From Rhytidiadelphus loreus (taxonomy: Eukaryota > Streptophyta > Bryopsida > Hypnales > Hylocomiaceae): DNA of 64,000 bases. This document shows positions 37,401 through 46,066 of this stretch, piece by piece. Positions within the stretch are counted from its first letter, which is position 1; every line of letters starts with the position of its first letter. A program made the translations under genes and the position numbers. The notes beneath the pieces are model-generated. The model had not been told where the DNA came from and searched no databases. It saw nothing but the letters and a program-made list of their open reading frames with translations. The DNA is taken from NCBI GenBank assembly GCA_947034895.1, contig OX344762.1, positions 20,192,760 through 20,256,759 on the forward strand. Reading direction: 5' to 3'.

Positions 37401-39523
37401 GCCTATCTACTGACGATTTTAATGTTTGCCTGTCTATTTCTACACCTACAGCTCCACCGTCTGAATCAGATCAAGATAACATTACGTTCAAACAAGCAGC
37501 CGCAGATCCGGGATGGCGTCAAGCAATGGAAACAGAAATGACCTCCATTTGGAAAAATCAAACTTGGGAATTAGAAGCTCTTCCCTCAAATCACAAGGCT
37601 ATCTCATGCAAGTGGGTATACAAACTAAAACCAGGAATTGATGGTCAACCTCCAATCAAGAAAGCTCGTCTTGTGGCCAGAGGTTTCGAACAACGTGCAG
37701 GAATTGATTTCCACGAAACCTTTGCTCCAGTAATCAAGTGGGCGACTCTCCGCACAGTCATCGCCCTAGCTGCAACAAAACAATGGGAAATCCACCATAT
37801 GGACGTTCGAACTGCATTTCTTCACGGTATTCTCAACGAACGCGTCTACATGCGACAACCTCCAGGATTTCGGGTCAAAGGGAAAGAAGATCTCACCTGC
37901 CGACTTCGAAAATCACTGTATGGTCTGAAACAGAGCCCACGTACCTGGTATGATCGAATTGACAAAGCCCTATTACGCATTGGTCTCACCAGGAGCACAT
38001 CAGACGCAAATATGTACTATCTACACAAAGATGGACAAACGCTGATCATTCTACTCTACGTAGATGACCTATTTATTACTGGAAGCTCACCTACAATAAT
38101 CTCTTGGATCAAGAATTTTTTACACAAGGAGTTCGACATGACGAACCTAGGACGGATCAAGAAGTACCTGGGAATCAATTTCGAGACGGTCCGACTTGGA
38201 GTCTTTCTTCATCAACGAGAGTATGCAGCCTCTATCCTGCAAGAATTCGGCATGCAAGACAGTCACAATGCATCAACTCCGTTCCCCGAAGGTCATCAGC
38301 TCGTCACCGACATGAAATCCCCATTGACTGACTCCAATTACTACTGTCGCCTTGTTGGAAAGTTAATATTTCTCACCATAACAAGACCTGACATTGCTTA
38401 CTCCATAAGCAGACTCAGCTCATATATGGCCAATCCACAAGAGGCGCATCTAGAGGCTGCCAAGCACGTCCTTCGCTACCTACGAGGGACCATACATCAA
38501 GGGATATTATACAAGGCCAAGTCACCTCCCCTTATCATCGGGTACACAGATGCTGATTGGGGATCATGCACCGAAACAAGGAGGTCGATGGGAGCATACA
38601 TATTTACATTAGCAGGAGGACCGATTACCTGGCAGAGCAAGCGACAGCTTACCGTCTCTCGCTCCTCCACCGAATCAGAATACCGCGCGCTCAGTGACGG
38701 TGCTCAAGAAGCCGTTTGGCTTCATAGACTACTAGCTGAGTTACAAACACCTTCTATCGCCACTTCCCCAGATTCAGCCAATGATCATAACCGCAGTAAA
38801 ACTGTTCCCAGTATTACTATCCATTGCGATAACCAAGGAACCATAAAAAATTCTCAAAATCCAGTCTTTCACGCCCGGACCAAACACATTGAGATTCATT
38901 ATCACTTTATCCGTGAACGAGTGATCGGGGGGGAAATAGTGATCCAATATATTCATACAAATCTACAGCCGGCTGATGCACTCACCAAACCCTTGGGCAG
39001 GGTCAAGTTTCAGCAACACCGCACTGCAATAGGATTACACAGCTTGGAAACCCTAGAAAAAACAAGTCTATCTTCCCTTACACCCTACATACAATCTAAC
39101 ACCTCATACCCTGCCACAGATAGCGTTCAGCATCCGCTAGAGAAGAAAAGCTCTTATGCTCGGCACCTCGGAAGCCCAGAACCTCTCGAGAACAATCCTC
39201 CCAAGAAAAATATAACCCAGGCCTCCGTCCCTGCCTCACGACATAAAATCTCTCCTGGGCCGATTCTCTCCTCAAGCGCCCCCGGTTACCAAACTCTTCA
39301 ACTTGAGACTCCACCTTACTCCCACGACAAACAGCACACAACTCCTCGAGCGGCCACACTTGCTTCACCACCACCGTGTCCGCAACAGCAACGCACCACC
39401 TCCAGAGTCGCGCCACAAAGGAGAGCATCATCCACAATACAACTCCCGCCAACATCGTCAGCGAAGCCGCCTCCACGAACTCCTTCAGCGACAACTCCTG
39501 CTCAATCTTCTCACACGCCATGA
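34493..39523 (+). CDS. Ty1/copia Gag-Pol polyprotein (1676 codons, intact)
   Basis: Single uninterrupted ORF from ATG (MDSYVRDVPKSMKL). An N-terminal Gag region of UBN2 type is followed by a zinc knuckle CHRCGKPGHIARDC at residues 290-303. The aspartic protease has DSGASSH at about 399-405. Integrase begins near 550 with an HHCC zinc finger (LWHQRVGH, CSSCMLGK), then the DDE core (HSDLCGPL, HQNGVAERKNR). Reverse transcriptase contains KARLVARGFEQ, HHMDVRTAFLHG and LYVDDLFITG (about 1188). RNase H has YTDADWGS, TWQSKRQ and SRSSTESEYRAL. Recognisable Pol sequence stops near GRVKFQQHRTAIGL (about nt 39040). The remaining ~155 residues are low-complexity Pro/Ser/Thr/Gln-rich and lie opposite an antisense ORF, so they may be a by-product of that frame. 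All catalytic motifs seem present. Confidence 0.95.
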   Translation: MDSYVRDVPKSMKLAGPANYLIWSYKVKLMLMQEGLWKYVVPAGTDRTTVDTGGLPGAATSSTSNVSSTPGAATTPIITLPPATPAPADNNARDEELRFRVGRLIISTVRDSIILSVVHLVDPEAIWQRLRSMCDVRSSSRRLALKEQFYSLRLPEGKPIRDHLQHVNLLVTQLANLGITNPDEDLVDLTLNSLPKSWATFKQVQKGRDRSPSFPELEGLLLQEDMSRTLDKQRKDGESLNLLRHNRAPPWGSAQRGRSNRGHGYSTVDRSTVTHQPRIVTNSTPSTIYCHRCGKPGHIARDCIRITLEERIKAMQLQLQHLPQQRTHQQINLAEVNDNEGDGDHTEDPVGDSTENLESHTTITHEQACFDAFPEELEQEEYINACIISTVTEDEWFLDSGASSHVTGNPSLLKHIVPSPVPYIRVAGGQMMPVLGHGTVTHTDSSGAVKDIFNVLYVPGVSSNLFSVGKLTDVGYKVLFESTTCTIYDNTNTVFIHGIRDTKNNLYRIVNLVDSPAPVQSAPAPTSVRPVPGSSHPVPYQSNSYPSQNTIQLWHQRVGHVNFQSLYHMTNKQIVAGIPVLPYSKHICSSCMLGKLTRDRVPKHRRTPITRKLQLIHSDLCGPLPVTSRNGNKYILTFIDDFSRKTWIYFLSDKSQTLEYFKIFKALVEDSNSRIGSLRSDRGGEYLSTAFTNYLSTNGISRQLTAGYSPHQNGVAERKNRTLLEGIRSVVTGTNIPKALWEEIAKAVNYIQNRCPTKALTLQTPEEVFTGIRPHLSHLRILGCRAYCHIPDSKRNKLEPKAIATILVGYDEQSKAYRCYHPATRRILVSRDVRFDELIFQLPSVESTEPLLGSHLLDSSTTRFSTSAAPPSQPNPTTPTIIPIPDESHNTPGTPDGTPDTPDRTLDISDQPSDSSNQPASSEIEPAITPTHSISPSSAVPELTGAPTVILRRSHRPRRQNIRLQGYDLCLSTDDFNVCLSISTPTAPPSESDQDNITFKQAAADPGWRQAMETEMTSIWKNQTWELEALPSNHKAISCKWVYKLKPGIDGQPPIKKARLVARGFEQRAGIDFHETFAPVIKWATLRTVIALAATKQWEIHHMDVRTAFLHGILNERVYMRQPPGFRVKGKEDLTCRLRKSLYGLKQSPRTWYDRIDKALLRIGLTRSTSDANMYYLHKDGQTLIILLYVDDLFITGSSPTIISWIKNFLHKEFDMTNLGRIKKYLGINFETVRLGVFLHQREYAASILQEFGMQDSHNASTPFPEGHQLVTDMKSPLTDSNYYCRLVGKLIFLTITRPDIAYSISRLSSYMANPQEAHLEAAKHVLRYLRGTIHQGILYKAKSPPLIIGYTDADWGSCTETRRSMGAYIFTLAGGPITWQSKRQLTVSRSSTESEYRALSDGAQEAVWLHRLLAELQTPSIATSPDSANDHNRSKTVPSITIHCDNQGTIKNSQNPVFHARTKHIEIHYHFIRERVIGGEIVIQYIHTNLQPADALTKPLGRVKFQQHRTAIGLHSLETLEKTSLSSLTPYIQSNTSYPATDSVQHPLEKKSSYARHLGSPEPLENNPPKKNITQASVPASRHKISPGPILSSSAPGYQTLQLETPPYSHDKQHTTPRAATLASPPPCPQQQRTTSRVAPQRRASSTIQLPPTSSAKPPPRTPSATTPAQSSHTP
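39096..39521 (-). CDS. Antisense ORF in the copia element: hydrophobic segment plus RNase H1-type hybrid-binding domain (141 aa)
   Basis: The ORF runs from an ATG whose last-strand base pairs with the T of the sense TGA (one-base overlap) to a TAG. Residues about 21-52 are hydrophobic (LTMLAGVVLWMMLSF...), a possible membrane anchor. Residues 91-136 match the N-terminal domain of eukaryotic RNase H1, also found in caulimovirus P6 (Cauli_VI family): RFYVVRQGRRPGLYFSWEDC, then VLGFRGAEHKSF and LADAERYLW. The conserved Tyr, Gly-rich turn, Pro-Gly-x-Tyr, Ser-Trp, Gly-Phe-x-Gly-Ala and Lys-Ser-Phe positions are all there. That domain binds RNA:DNA hybrids or dsRNA in known proteins. No RNase H catalytic domain follows. 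Transcription would have to come from the 3' LTR in reverse or from DNA beyond it. Function is unknown. Confidence 0.7.
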   Translation of the reverse strand: MACEKIEQELSLKEFVEAASLTMLAGVVLWMMLSFVARLWRWCVAVADTVVVKQVWPLEELCAVCRGSKVESQVEEFGNRGRLRRESAQERFYVVRQGRRPGLYFSWEDCSREVLGFRGAEHKSFSSLADAERYLWQGMRC

Positions 39524-39585
39524 AGGCGAAATTCCCCTTACTAATTAGGATCACAGCTCACAGAAAGGAATGTCAATCTTCGATT

Positions 39586-39594
39586 GAGGGAGGG
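39586..39594 (+). other. Polypurine tract
   Basis: GAGGGAGGG immediately precedes the 3' LTR, the expected plus-strand primer. Confidence 0.85.
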
Positions 39595-39777
39595 TGTTAG
39601 CTTCACCTGTATTTTAGGGTTACATCCCTTGGATGCAGTTCATCTGCATGATGAACTTAGGTTAATCCGATAGTACTTAAGCAGCATGCTTACCATACTA
39701 AAGCTCTCTCTTAATCTTACCTCAGGATTATACAGTTCAGACAGACGTGTCATAGACAGCGTCGAGTTTATTCTACA
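39595..39777 (+). repeat. 3' LTR, 183 bp
   Basis: Same length and ends as the 5' LTR, with two substitutions. It is followed by GATCA, the target duplication. Confidence 0.95.
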
Positions 39778-40982
39778 GATCATTATATACGAATGCTAAT
39801 TGATAAAGCAGTACTGGATGCGTATTTTTCTAGGATAAAGGAAACGACATGTTGGGACTGAATATTACATGTCTTAATTTACAGAAACTTGCTCAAAAAT
39901 GAGGTGACATGTGAAAAAAATTCTCTCTCTCTCTCTCTAATTTCAAATTTTTGTTTGTGAATTTTTTTATTTTTTTTATGTATCTCAACTGCCTAATTAC
40001 TCTTATAGACAAGGATGTAAAACTCAAATAAATATAAACTCAAGGTAAATTTGGGAATGAATTAACTTAGAAAGTATCAGAATTGTACCTTGATTCAAAG
40101 ATGTCTTACTATTGCTTTTGCTTTTCATTTCTTTTGCAAGGATTTATTTATTTACTATTTAAAGAGTGAATGCATACTAACTAGGGTCCAAGGAAGTTTA
40201 GTTTTTTGCTTAATCTTTTTCTAGGTCATCACTACAAACTTGATGTCCAAATGACCTCAAATTTTTGGCACAAAGAAGGTTGTTGCAATATCCAAAATAG
40301 TCCAATAAGAAGGCTTTGGAGTTGAGCGGATGGCTTGGTGATCGGAATGGCACTTAGATACATGAAATGTGGTGATCTTTGAACATGGATGGATTGACAT
40401 CTACATGAAGACAACTAGTTATATAGGTTGCCTGGATGAAATTTGCACTTAATTGATTATATTGTGATGTAGGTGGAAGGCATGCATGATGGACGCTTGT
40501 AAAATAATTTGAAAATATAGTAGAACAAATCAAAGAGCTACTTTTTCAAAGTAAACATGTTGTACATTATGAACTATTCATTTAGATGTTTTATAATTTA
40601 GGAGTTGATTCTTTTGAAGTTGTTAGAAATTAATGCTACATGACTTGTATAGACTAATAAATGTACAGACTTCTTCTATTAATGTAATTCATATACAAAA
40701 AACATAAGTTATATTTTGTAACATTTGCAAGTTCATGCCAGAGTTTCAAAGTTAGAATGGAAGGTCTACTTGAAAGAAAATGTAATTTCATTTTTATATT
40801 CTTGTATACATATACCTCATGATTTTATTGATGAAAGTGTCGTTTTTTGGGTGGTGTACATGTCAAATGGAAAGTCACACCTTTGAAGTGCAAAATTGTC
40901 TAGTTAAGATTGTTCCAACCTTGACAACTCAATAATATATAGGAGTTGACATTGAGTTTTACATCCTTGCTATATAAGAGTG

Positions 40983-41038
40983 ATAGTTTCCCACAATATT
41001 TTAGACAAGAGTGGAGATGACATATTGTGGGAAACTAT
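40983..41038. repeat. Perfect inverted repeat, 17-bp arms and 22-nt loop
   Basis: ATAGTTTCCCACAATAT at 40983-40999 is exactly complementary to 41022-41038. It lies in repeat DNA. Function unknown. Confidence 0.7.
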
Positions 41039-43153
41039 ATTGCCCACATTTTACAAAGCTTTACTTATGTAGGAAAAGGATATTTTAAGTATTTATTATC
41101 AATTTAAGGTCCTATTAATCCACTCAAACTTGCTCTTTTCTATAAATTTTACTATCTATAATTAGTCATGTAGACCTTATAATGGTTAACTTAATTACAA
41201 AGACCTTGCTAGCTAGGATACTTGTTACTTTAATTCACAATTGCTATAAAGAGCCCCTTCACCTCTACAAAGCTTCTTCTACTACTTCATGAATCATTAC
41301 TGCTACTGGTAGTTATATTTATTTTATCTCCAACTTATGCAATTGAGAAGACTTGGTTGAATTCATCTATCGTTAAAAAAATTATGTTAGAAGAAACTAA
41401 TCTTGTTTTCACCATCAACTTTTTTTTAAAAATTTTCAAAGTTAAAACTTGTAGAAATTCTTAAAGTTTTATAGATACATGCATCTCATCTTTGGATTGT
41501 CTTGAGTATGCCATTTTCTTAAGGCTCTACTAATTTATAGCCATGTCCTATTTGTGAAATTGAAGATATTCTTTACTGAAGGTTTTACCTCAAAAAGACC
41601 AACATATAATCCAAAGTTTCAACTTTGTTTCAAATGATATTTCATTTATGTTTTTTCATTTTTTGACAATATGTATTTTTTTTTCAAAGATGAAAATCAT
41701 ATTTTTCTACAAGTCATGAAGTTTTATATGTTTAGTCAAAAATTGAAACTATAGTAAATTTTGGAAGAAATAGTGAAAAATACTCATAACAAATGCCAAA
41801 TTACATCAAAAAATCTTAATTTTTCTACTTACTTAGGCATTAGATGAGAATCAGGCCTTCGGGAGGGCCATTTCAGACTGGTTCCCGTTGCTGGAAACTA
41901 GCCTATGCGGTCTAGATAAATAAAAAAAAAATAAAAAAATAAAAAAATAAAAAAAAAATAAAAAAAATATTAAAATGAAGAATAAAAAATATTAATTTTT
42001 TTTTTCAAAAAAAATAAATTTTTATGTCTGCTGACGTGATCGTCTCTCGACCATGTCAACGGGCTGCGTGGCAGAGTTTCCGACACAGGGGAACGTCAGG
42101 GAATTTACAGCCCTTAACTACTGCAGAAAATCTTCTAATGTGTATGTAATAGTACAAACCATCATGGTGTAAACAAAATTTCTATTTTATCTATAATTAG
42201 ACTAAAACAATAGACTAGATAATAGGTTCAATGTTTAAATTGAAACAGTTTAGAACATTTTTATAATTTGATTAGAAAGTAGAGTTGATAAAATGCATTT
42301 GATTAGTTGGAATTCAAATTCAAAATACATCATGTTGACAAATATTCAAATCAAGAGCACGGAGCTAAATCTATTTCTAATATTCAAATGAAGAGCAAGA
42401 AGCTAGAACTCATTCTATAGCCCTAGTTGAATGAAAAGATTGTTGGAGACATCACATGACTCAATCAATCTCTCCACAACATTGTTATAGCTACATTAGT
42501 GGTTGTTGACTATTTCTGGGGAGGACACTCCCCACGTTTTAGCAACCCACGTGCACCAGAGAAAGTAATACAAGTAATACATTGATAAATTTTATTTTTT
42601 TTTGAAAAAAAAATTATAGATAGATTTTACAACTTTAAAAGTTTATGTTTTGAATTATTGATAATTTTTTATACTAATAGTAATTAGTTAGAAATTTTTT
42701 AAGAAAAAAGATACACTGTACAACTGAAAATAACTTTCACACCTCTATATTATATAAGAAAAAAAAATTTGAAAAATGAAAAAAAAATTCGATAGAATAG
42801 CTTTCTATTGAAAGTTTATTTTGGTTGAATATTGATGTAATAGTCATCTTCATGTGAGCTCTATAAATATTTTAGTTGGAAAACATGCCATTTTAGTTCA
42901 TTTTTCAACCCTTTCTAGACAATATATCTTATATTATTTGGAATTGAAATTTTTGTCAATAGAAACCTTTAGTCATTGTTAAACAAAGCTCAAAATTTTA
43001 GGATGAAATTATAGTTTATTCAAAAGTAAATAGGGGGTCAAAAAATCACTCCGTCACACGTGGGTACTCCAAATGTAGTGAGAGTGTCTTCCCCTAGTGA
43101 CTATTCAAGTGCATCTTGTGAGACTGATTGGAAGAGAAGACCCAAGTTTGAAG

Positions 43154-43239
43154 CTAAATTTATGAATTCATGTTGCAAGCTCCTTTTGATTGGAAACTAA
43201 ATTTATGAATTCATGTTGCAAACTCCTTTCGATTGGAAG
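43154..43239. repeat. Tandem duplication, 2 x 43 bp
   Basis: The unit (CTAAATTTATGAATTCATG, then TTGCAA, CTCCTTT, GATTGGAA) occurs twice in a row with two or three substitutions. Confidence 0.8.
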
Positions 43240-44169
43240 ATTATGTACAAGGCAATGCCACTCATCATCAAGGATTTCATGTAAAAAAGCATCAATGAGG
43301 AAGCGCTTTTTTTGCAAAATCTCCAACGAGTCACATTGCGCAACATAAACCATGGGGGGAATCCTCCATTAGGATGAACAAAACATGATGAATAGAATGT
43401 AATGGGATGAAAAACACGTAAAGCCTGATTACGCAGGCAAAATTGTGTAATCGAACAAGAAACCCTAATCATGGTGCAAAATTCGCACCGGAAATGAACA
43501 GGACATTTCCCACCAGTGGTTTACGAAGAAACCAACGTCTGCCATCGCAAGACACCAGAACCACTTAAGTCTGCACAACTGACTTGGGCCTCCCGGTCCT
43601 GGTCTGGTTACAAAACAGTTTAATTTATTTGGCCGGCTTGACACATTCAAGAGTTCTTCAGCTGAATTGCATATTCCTTCCAAGTTGTGACACTCAACCC
43701 TCTCTAACTGCACTGTCTTAGGGACCAAATGTCCCGTCAGATCTGTTCACAACTTCACAAGTGGGAGTTTTCCATAACATGACATATATTCTCAAGATAT
43801 ACTGAGAATGTGCAACTTGAGAGTGCCAAATGTATCAGCAAACACATGACAGTAGCACACGATCCTTCCGTGTAGTAAATTATGTATTTCACTCGTGATC
43901 GAGTCTCGGTAAGATCGCAATGGTTCTCTTTGAGAGAGAATAAATGGTAACTGTTTTCTAAGCCAACTACGTTCCTGGCCATCAAGGTCAAGATTCTAGA
44001 AATGGGTCATCGTCGAAGGTCAACACTGTAGGAGTGCAACTAAGTGACAAAGACAATTAATCATCAATGCACTAAGCTGACTAAGAATTTTATTCATCTT
44101 GCACGAGTATTTCCACTCCTGGGTGAGGTCAATGATAACAAAACTGACATACTCCTTGTAATGTACAGG

Positions 44170-45768
44170 CTAACCTGATTGAGTAGGAATCTCTGAGCAG
44201 GATTCGAAGTTGAAACAAAGGGCGAGCGTCAAAATTGGCAACTGAAGGGGACTGGTACCCTCAACATCCTCAAGTGATTCTTGGCTTCTCGTGAATATAC
44301 CAACTTCCTTGGAAGGGCAAGAGTAGCTAATGAACTCCCACCCGTTTCTTAAATGCTTACTCTCGGCCTCTGTTAACGACCATATTACGGAAGGCATAAC
44401 AAGTTGCTGATCATAACAAAATCTGACCTCGGTTCTCTGAGAATACTCTTCCGCCGAGCCAGCTAGCGGTTCCGGAAAACTCTTGGTAAGCAGTAACCTC
44501 CGATTGAATTCATGAAAGGCCGCCATAGCACCTTTTGTGAATCCAATACCCTTCAGCACCACCAAGTAGAGCTCCTGCGAGAGAATAATAGCTTTCACAA
44601 CCACACCAACACCTTCCACAGCTCCCTTCATTTCCAGTATGCCCTCCCGTAGCGCACTAATCACACCCATTGGCAGGCTCCCAAGCGGTTCCAGAACCCG
44701 GAGAGCGCTCTTGGTGAGCTTGAAACCTTTCATGGCCGCACTCCAGGAAAGCAGATCAACCACATCTAGCCTACCCAAAGTTTTACCAACTTCCTTCGCG
44801 GTGTTGACAACATTAGCAGCTCCTTCAGAAGCTTTCAAGCCTTTCACAATCGTCCTGAAATGCTGACCAAGTAGGTTCCGTTCAGCCTTGATTGCTATTT
44901 CCGCACCCGCTCCAATCGCTCCCGTCTCCCTATTTTTGCACAGCTTCGTTACAGTGATAAGACCTTTGGAAATTTTCACCCCCTTCAGCACAATCTTGAC
45001 AGTGTTCAACCCAAGGACGACGCCACTCCCTCCGGCTCCCAGAACGTGCAACGCATCACCAAGTGGAGAAGAAAAAGTCTGGATAACTCCTTTAGCAGCC
45101 TTTACGCCCTCCACTACTCGATCGGCTGTCTTGACCACTGTAATAAACCCTTTCATCTCATTTTTGTAATCTGCCTGCTGTGATAGTCCAGTTATAGTGG
45201 TCATCACACCTTCCAGTCCTAACCCAAATCCCCTGAGAGATTGTGCAGTTGAGTATCTCAATCCTGCAGACGAGCTCATTGCAGCTTCATACAGGGCACT
45301 ATCTGAGAAGCCTTCTAGTGAATTCACCAACACATCACTCTGCTCCCCTCTAGAAATTCCCAAAGTGTCGCTTTTACAAGCTCTTGTGTGACTCGACACC
45401 TGGTCGGGGTTTCGGGATATCTTGCGTAAACCGTAGCCAGCCGAATTTGGGCTTTTAACAGGACGAGCAGTTACAGGGTTTTTGGATGTGAGGCTTCGAC
45501 ATGCTCCTTTGTCAATCCCCGAAGTCCCACTTGTGCCTGTACTTGGGACATCCTTCTTACCATATTCCTCAACAGCATCCCCCATCAGCTTCAAAGTTTT
45601 GCTTGTTCTCTTTAGCCCCTTGAGCAAAAAGAACGTCAGTCCCAGTCCCTTCCAAGCACCCGCCAATGACGTTACTTCTGGACGAACCTTGTCATCAGAT
45701 GGTGGCAGCTTGGGATAGAAGGGAATGAAGAAGCTGAGAGAATAATGGGATGCCCCAAAGGGCCCCAT
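44170..45768 (-). CDS. Orphan 532-aa protein with repeated Lys-Gly helical segments
   Basis: Intronless ORF from ATG (MGPFGASHYSLSFF) to the stop after IPTQSG. I do not recognise the family. Residues 1-80 include a hydrophobic stretch and LKGLKRTSKTLKLMG; about 80-150 is Ser/Thr/Lys-rich and probably disordered. From about 180 to 420 there are at least five similar helix-like segments: MKGFITVVKTADRVVEGVKA, VLKGVKISKGLITVTKL, IVKGLKASEGAANVVNTAKE, MKGFKLTKSALRVLEPL and VVLKGIGFTKGAMAAFHEF. Each has a hydrophobic face and a Lys-Gly near the start, suggesting an internally duplicated amphipathic-helix array. The C-terminus lacks this pattern. There is no catalytic motif and no clear signal peptide. 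The length and even composition of the open frame, in a stop-rich region, argue it is a real gene. A 93-bp foldback sits about 206 bp upstream of the ATG. It could also be an exon of a longer gene. Confidence 0.65.
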   Translation of the reverse strand: MGPFGASHYSLSFFIPFYPKLPPSDDKVRPEVTSLAGAWKGLGLTFFLLKGLKRTSKTLKLMGDAVEEYGKKDVPSTGTSGTSGIDKGACRSLTSKNPVTARPVKSPNSAGYGLRKISRNPDQVSSHTRACKSDTLGISRGEQSDVLVNSLEGFSDSALYEAAMSSSAGLRYSTAQSLRGFGLGLEGVMTTITGLSQQADYKNEMKGFITVVKTADRVVEGVKAAKGVIQTFSSPLGDALHVLGAGGSGVVLGLNTVKIVLKGVKISKGLITVTKLCKNRETGAIGAGAEIAIKAERNLLGQHFRTIVKGLKASEGAANVVNTAKEVGKTLGRLDVVDLLSWSAAMKGFKLTKSALRVLEPLGSLPMGVISALREGILEMKGAVEGVGVVVKAIILSQELYLVVLKGIGFTKGAMAAFHEFNRRLLLTKSFPEPLAGSAEEYSQRTEVRFCYDQQLVMPSVIWSLTEAESKHLRNGWEFISYSCPSKEVGIFTRSQESLEDVEGTSPLQLPILTLALCFNFESCSEIPTQSG

Positions 45769-45973
45769 TTCGTTTACAATAGAAGACCCTTGATTCTACC
45801 TCCTTCCAATGTTAGCGAATCTGCACAGAAGTCGGCGAATTTAGAAATCTAGCCACCACCAGACAGCTCAGCAATCTTGCAGTGAAACAGAGTAACATCA
45901 CAAGACCCAAAACAACACAAAATTCTCAGTAAGAAGGAAAATTTTCAGCGACAGCGAACCTCGTGTACTTCAA

Positions 45974-46066
45974 GGTCGTGAGATTTAATATTGTCTGCTT
46001 CTTTCTAAAAAAAATTAGTTTCGTCATAGCCAAAAAACAAAGCAGACGATATTAAATCTCACGACC
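45974..46066. repeat. 93-bp foldback in the 5' flank of the orphan gene
   Basis: GGTCGTGAGATTTAATAT, then GTCTGCTT, at 45974-46001 pairs with AAGCAGAC, then ATATTAAATCTCACGACC, ending at 46066, with one or two mismatches and a loop of about 38 nt. No target duplication is evident. It is likely a tiny MITE and could be transcribed as 5' leader. Confidence 0.65.

Larger units (their letters stand above)
34155..39782 (+). mobile_element. Complete Ty1/copia LTR retrotransposon with 5-bp target duplication
   Basis: The target duplication GATCA is at 34155-34159 and 39778-39782. The LTRs are 34160-34342 and 39595-39777. A Met-tRNA primer site follows the 5' LTR directly, an intact polyprotein ORF follows that, and a purine tract precedes the 3' LTR. 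The two LTRs differ at two positions by eye, so insertion is recent. Domain order (Gag, protease, integrase, RT, RNase H) is that of Ty1/copia. It also carries an antisense ORF at its 3' end. All parts needed for autonomous transposition appear present. Confidence 0.95.
39783..44169. other. AT-rich repeat-dominated intergenic DNA
   Basis: About 39880-39945 resembles 32940-33000 and shows the copia element inserted into repeat DNA. There is a perfect hairpin at 40983-41038. The ~270-bp stretch at 41840-42110 is a diverged inverted relative of about 51500-51760. At about 42512-43115 the two ends (GGGGAGGACACTCCCCAC against GTGAGAGTGTCTTCCCC) are imperfect inverted repeats, possibly an old ~600-bp element. 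A 43-bp unit is tandemly duplicated at 43154-43239. Minus-strand ORFs at 43203-43472, 43465-43728 and 43755-43991 have no recognisable domain; the last may be 3' UTR of the next gene. Confidence 0.4.

Noticed and set aside
39303..39600. Other plus-strand frames at the 3' end of the copia element
   Set aside because: Overlap both the Gag-Pol frame and the antisense hybrid-binding ORF without any motif of their own.
44639..45718. Plus-strand ORFs opposite the 532-codon gene
   Set aside because: Short, fragmented and motif-free; the minus frame is a single long one with internal repeats.
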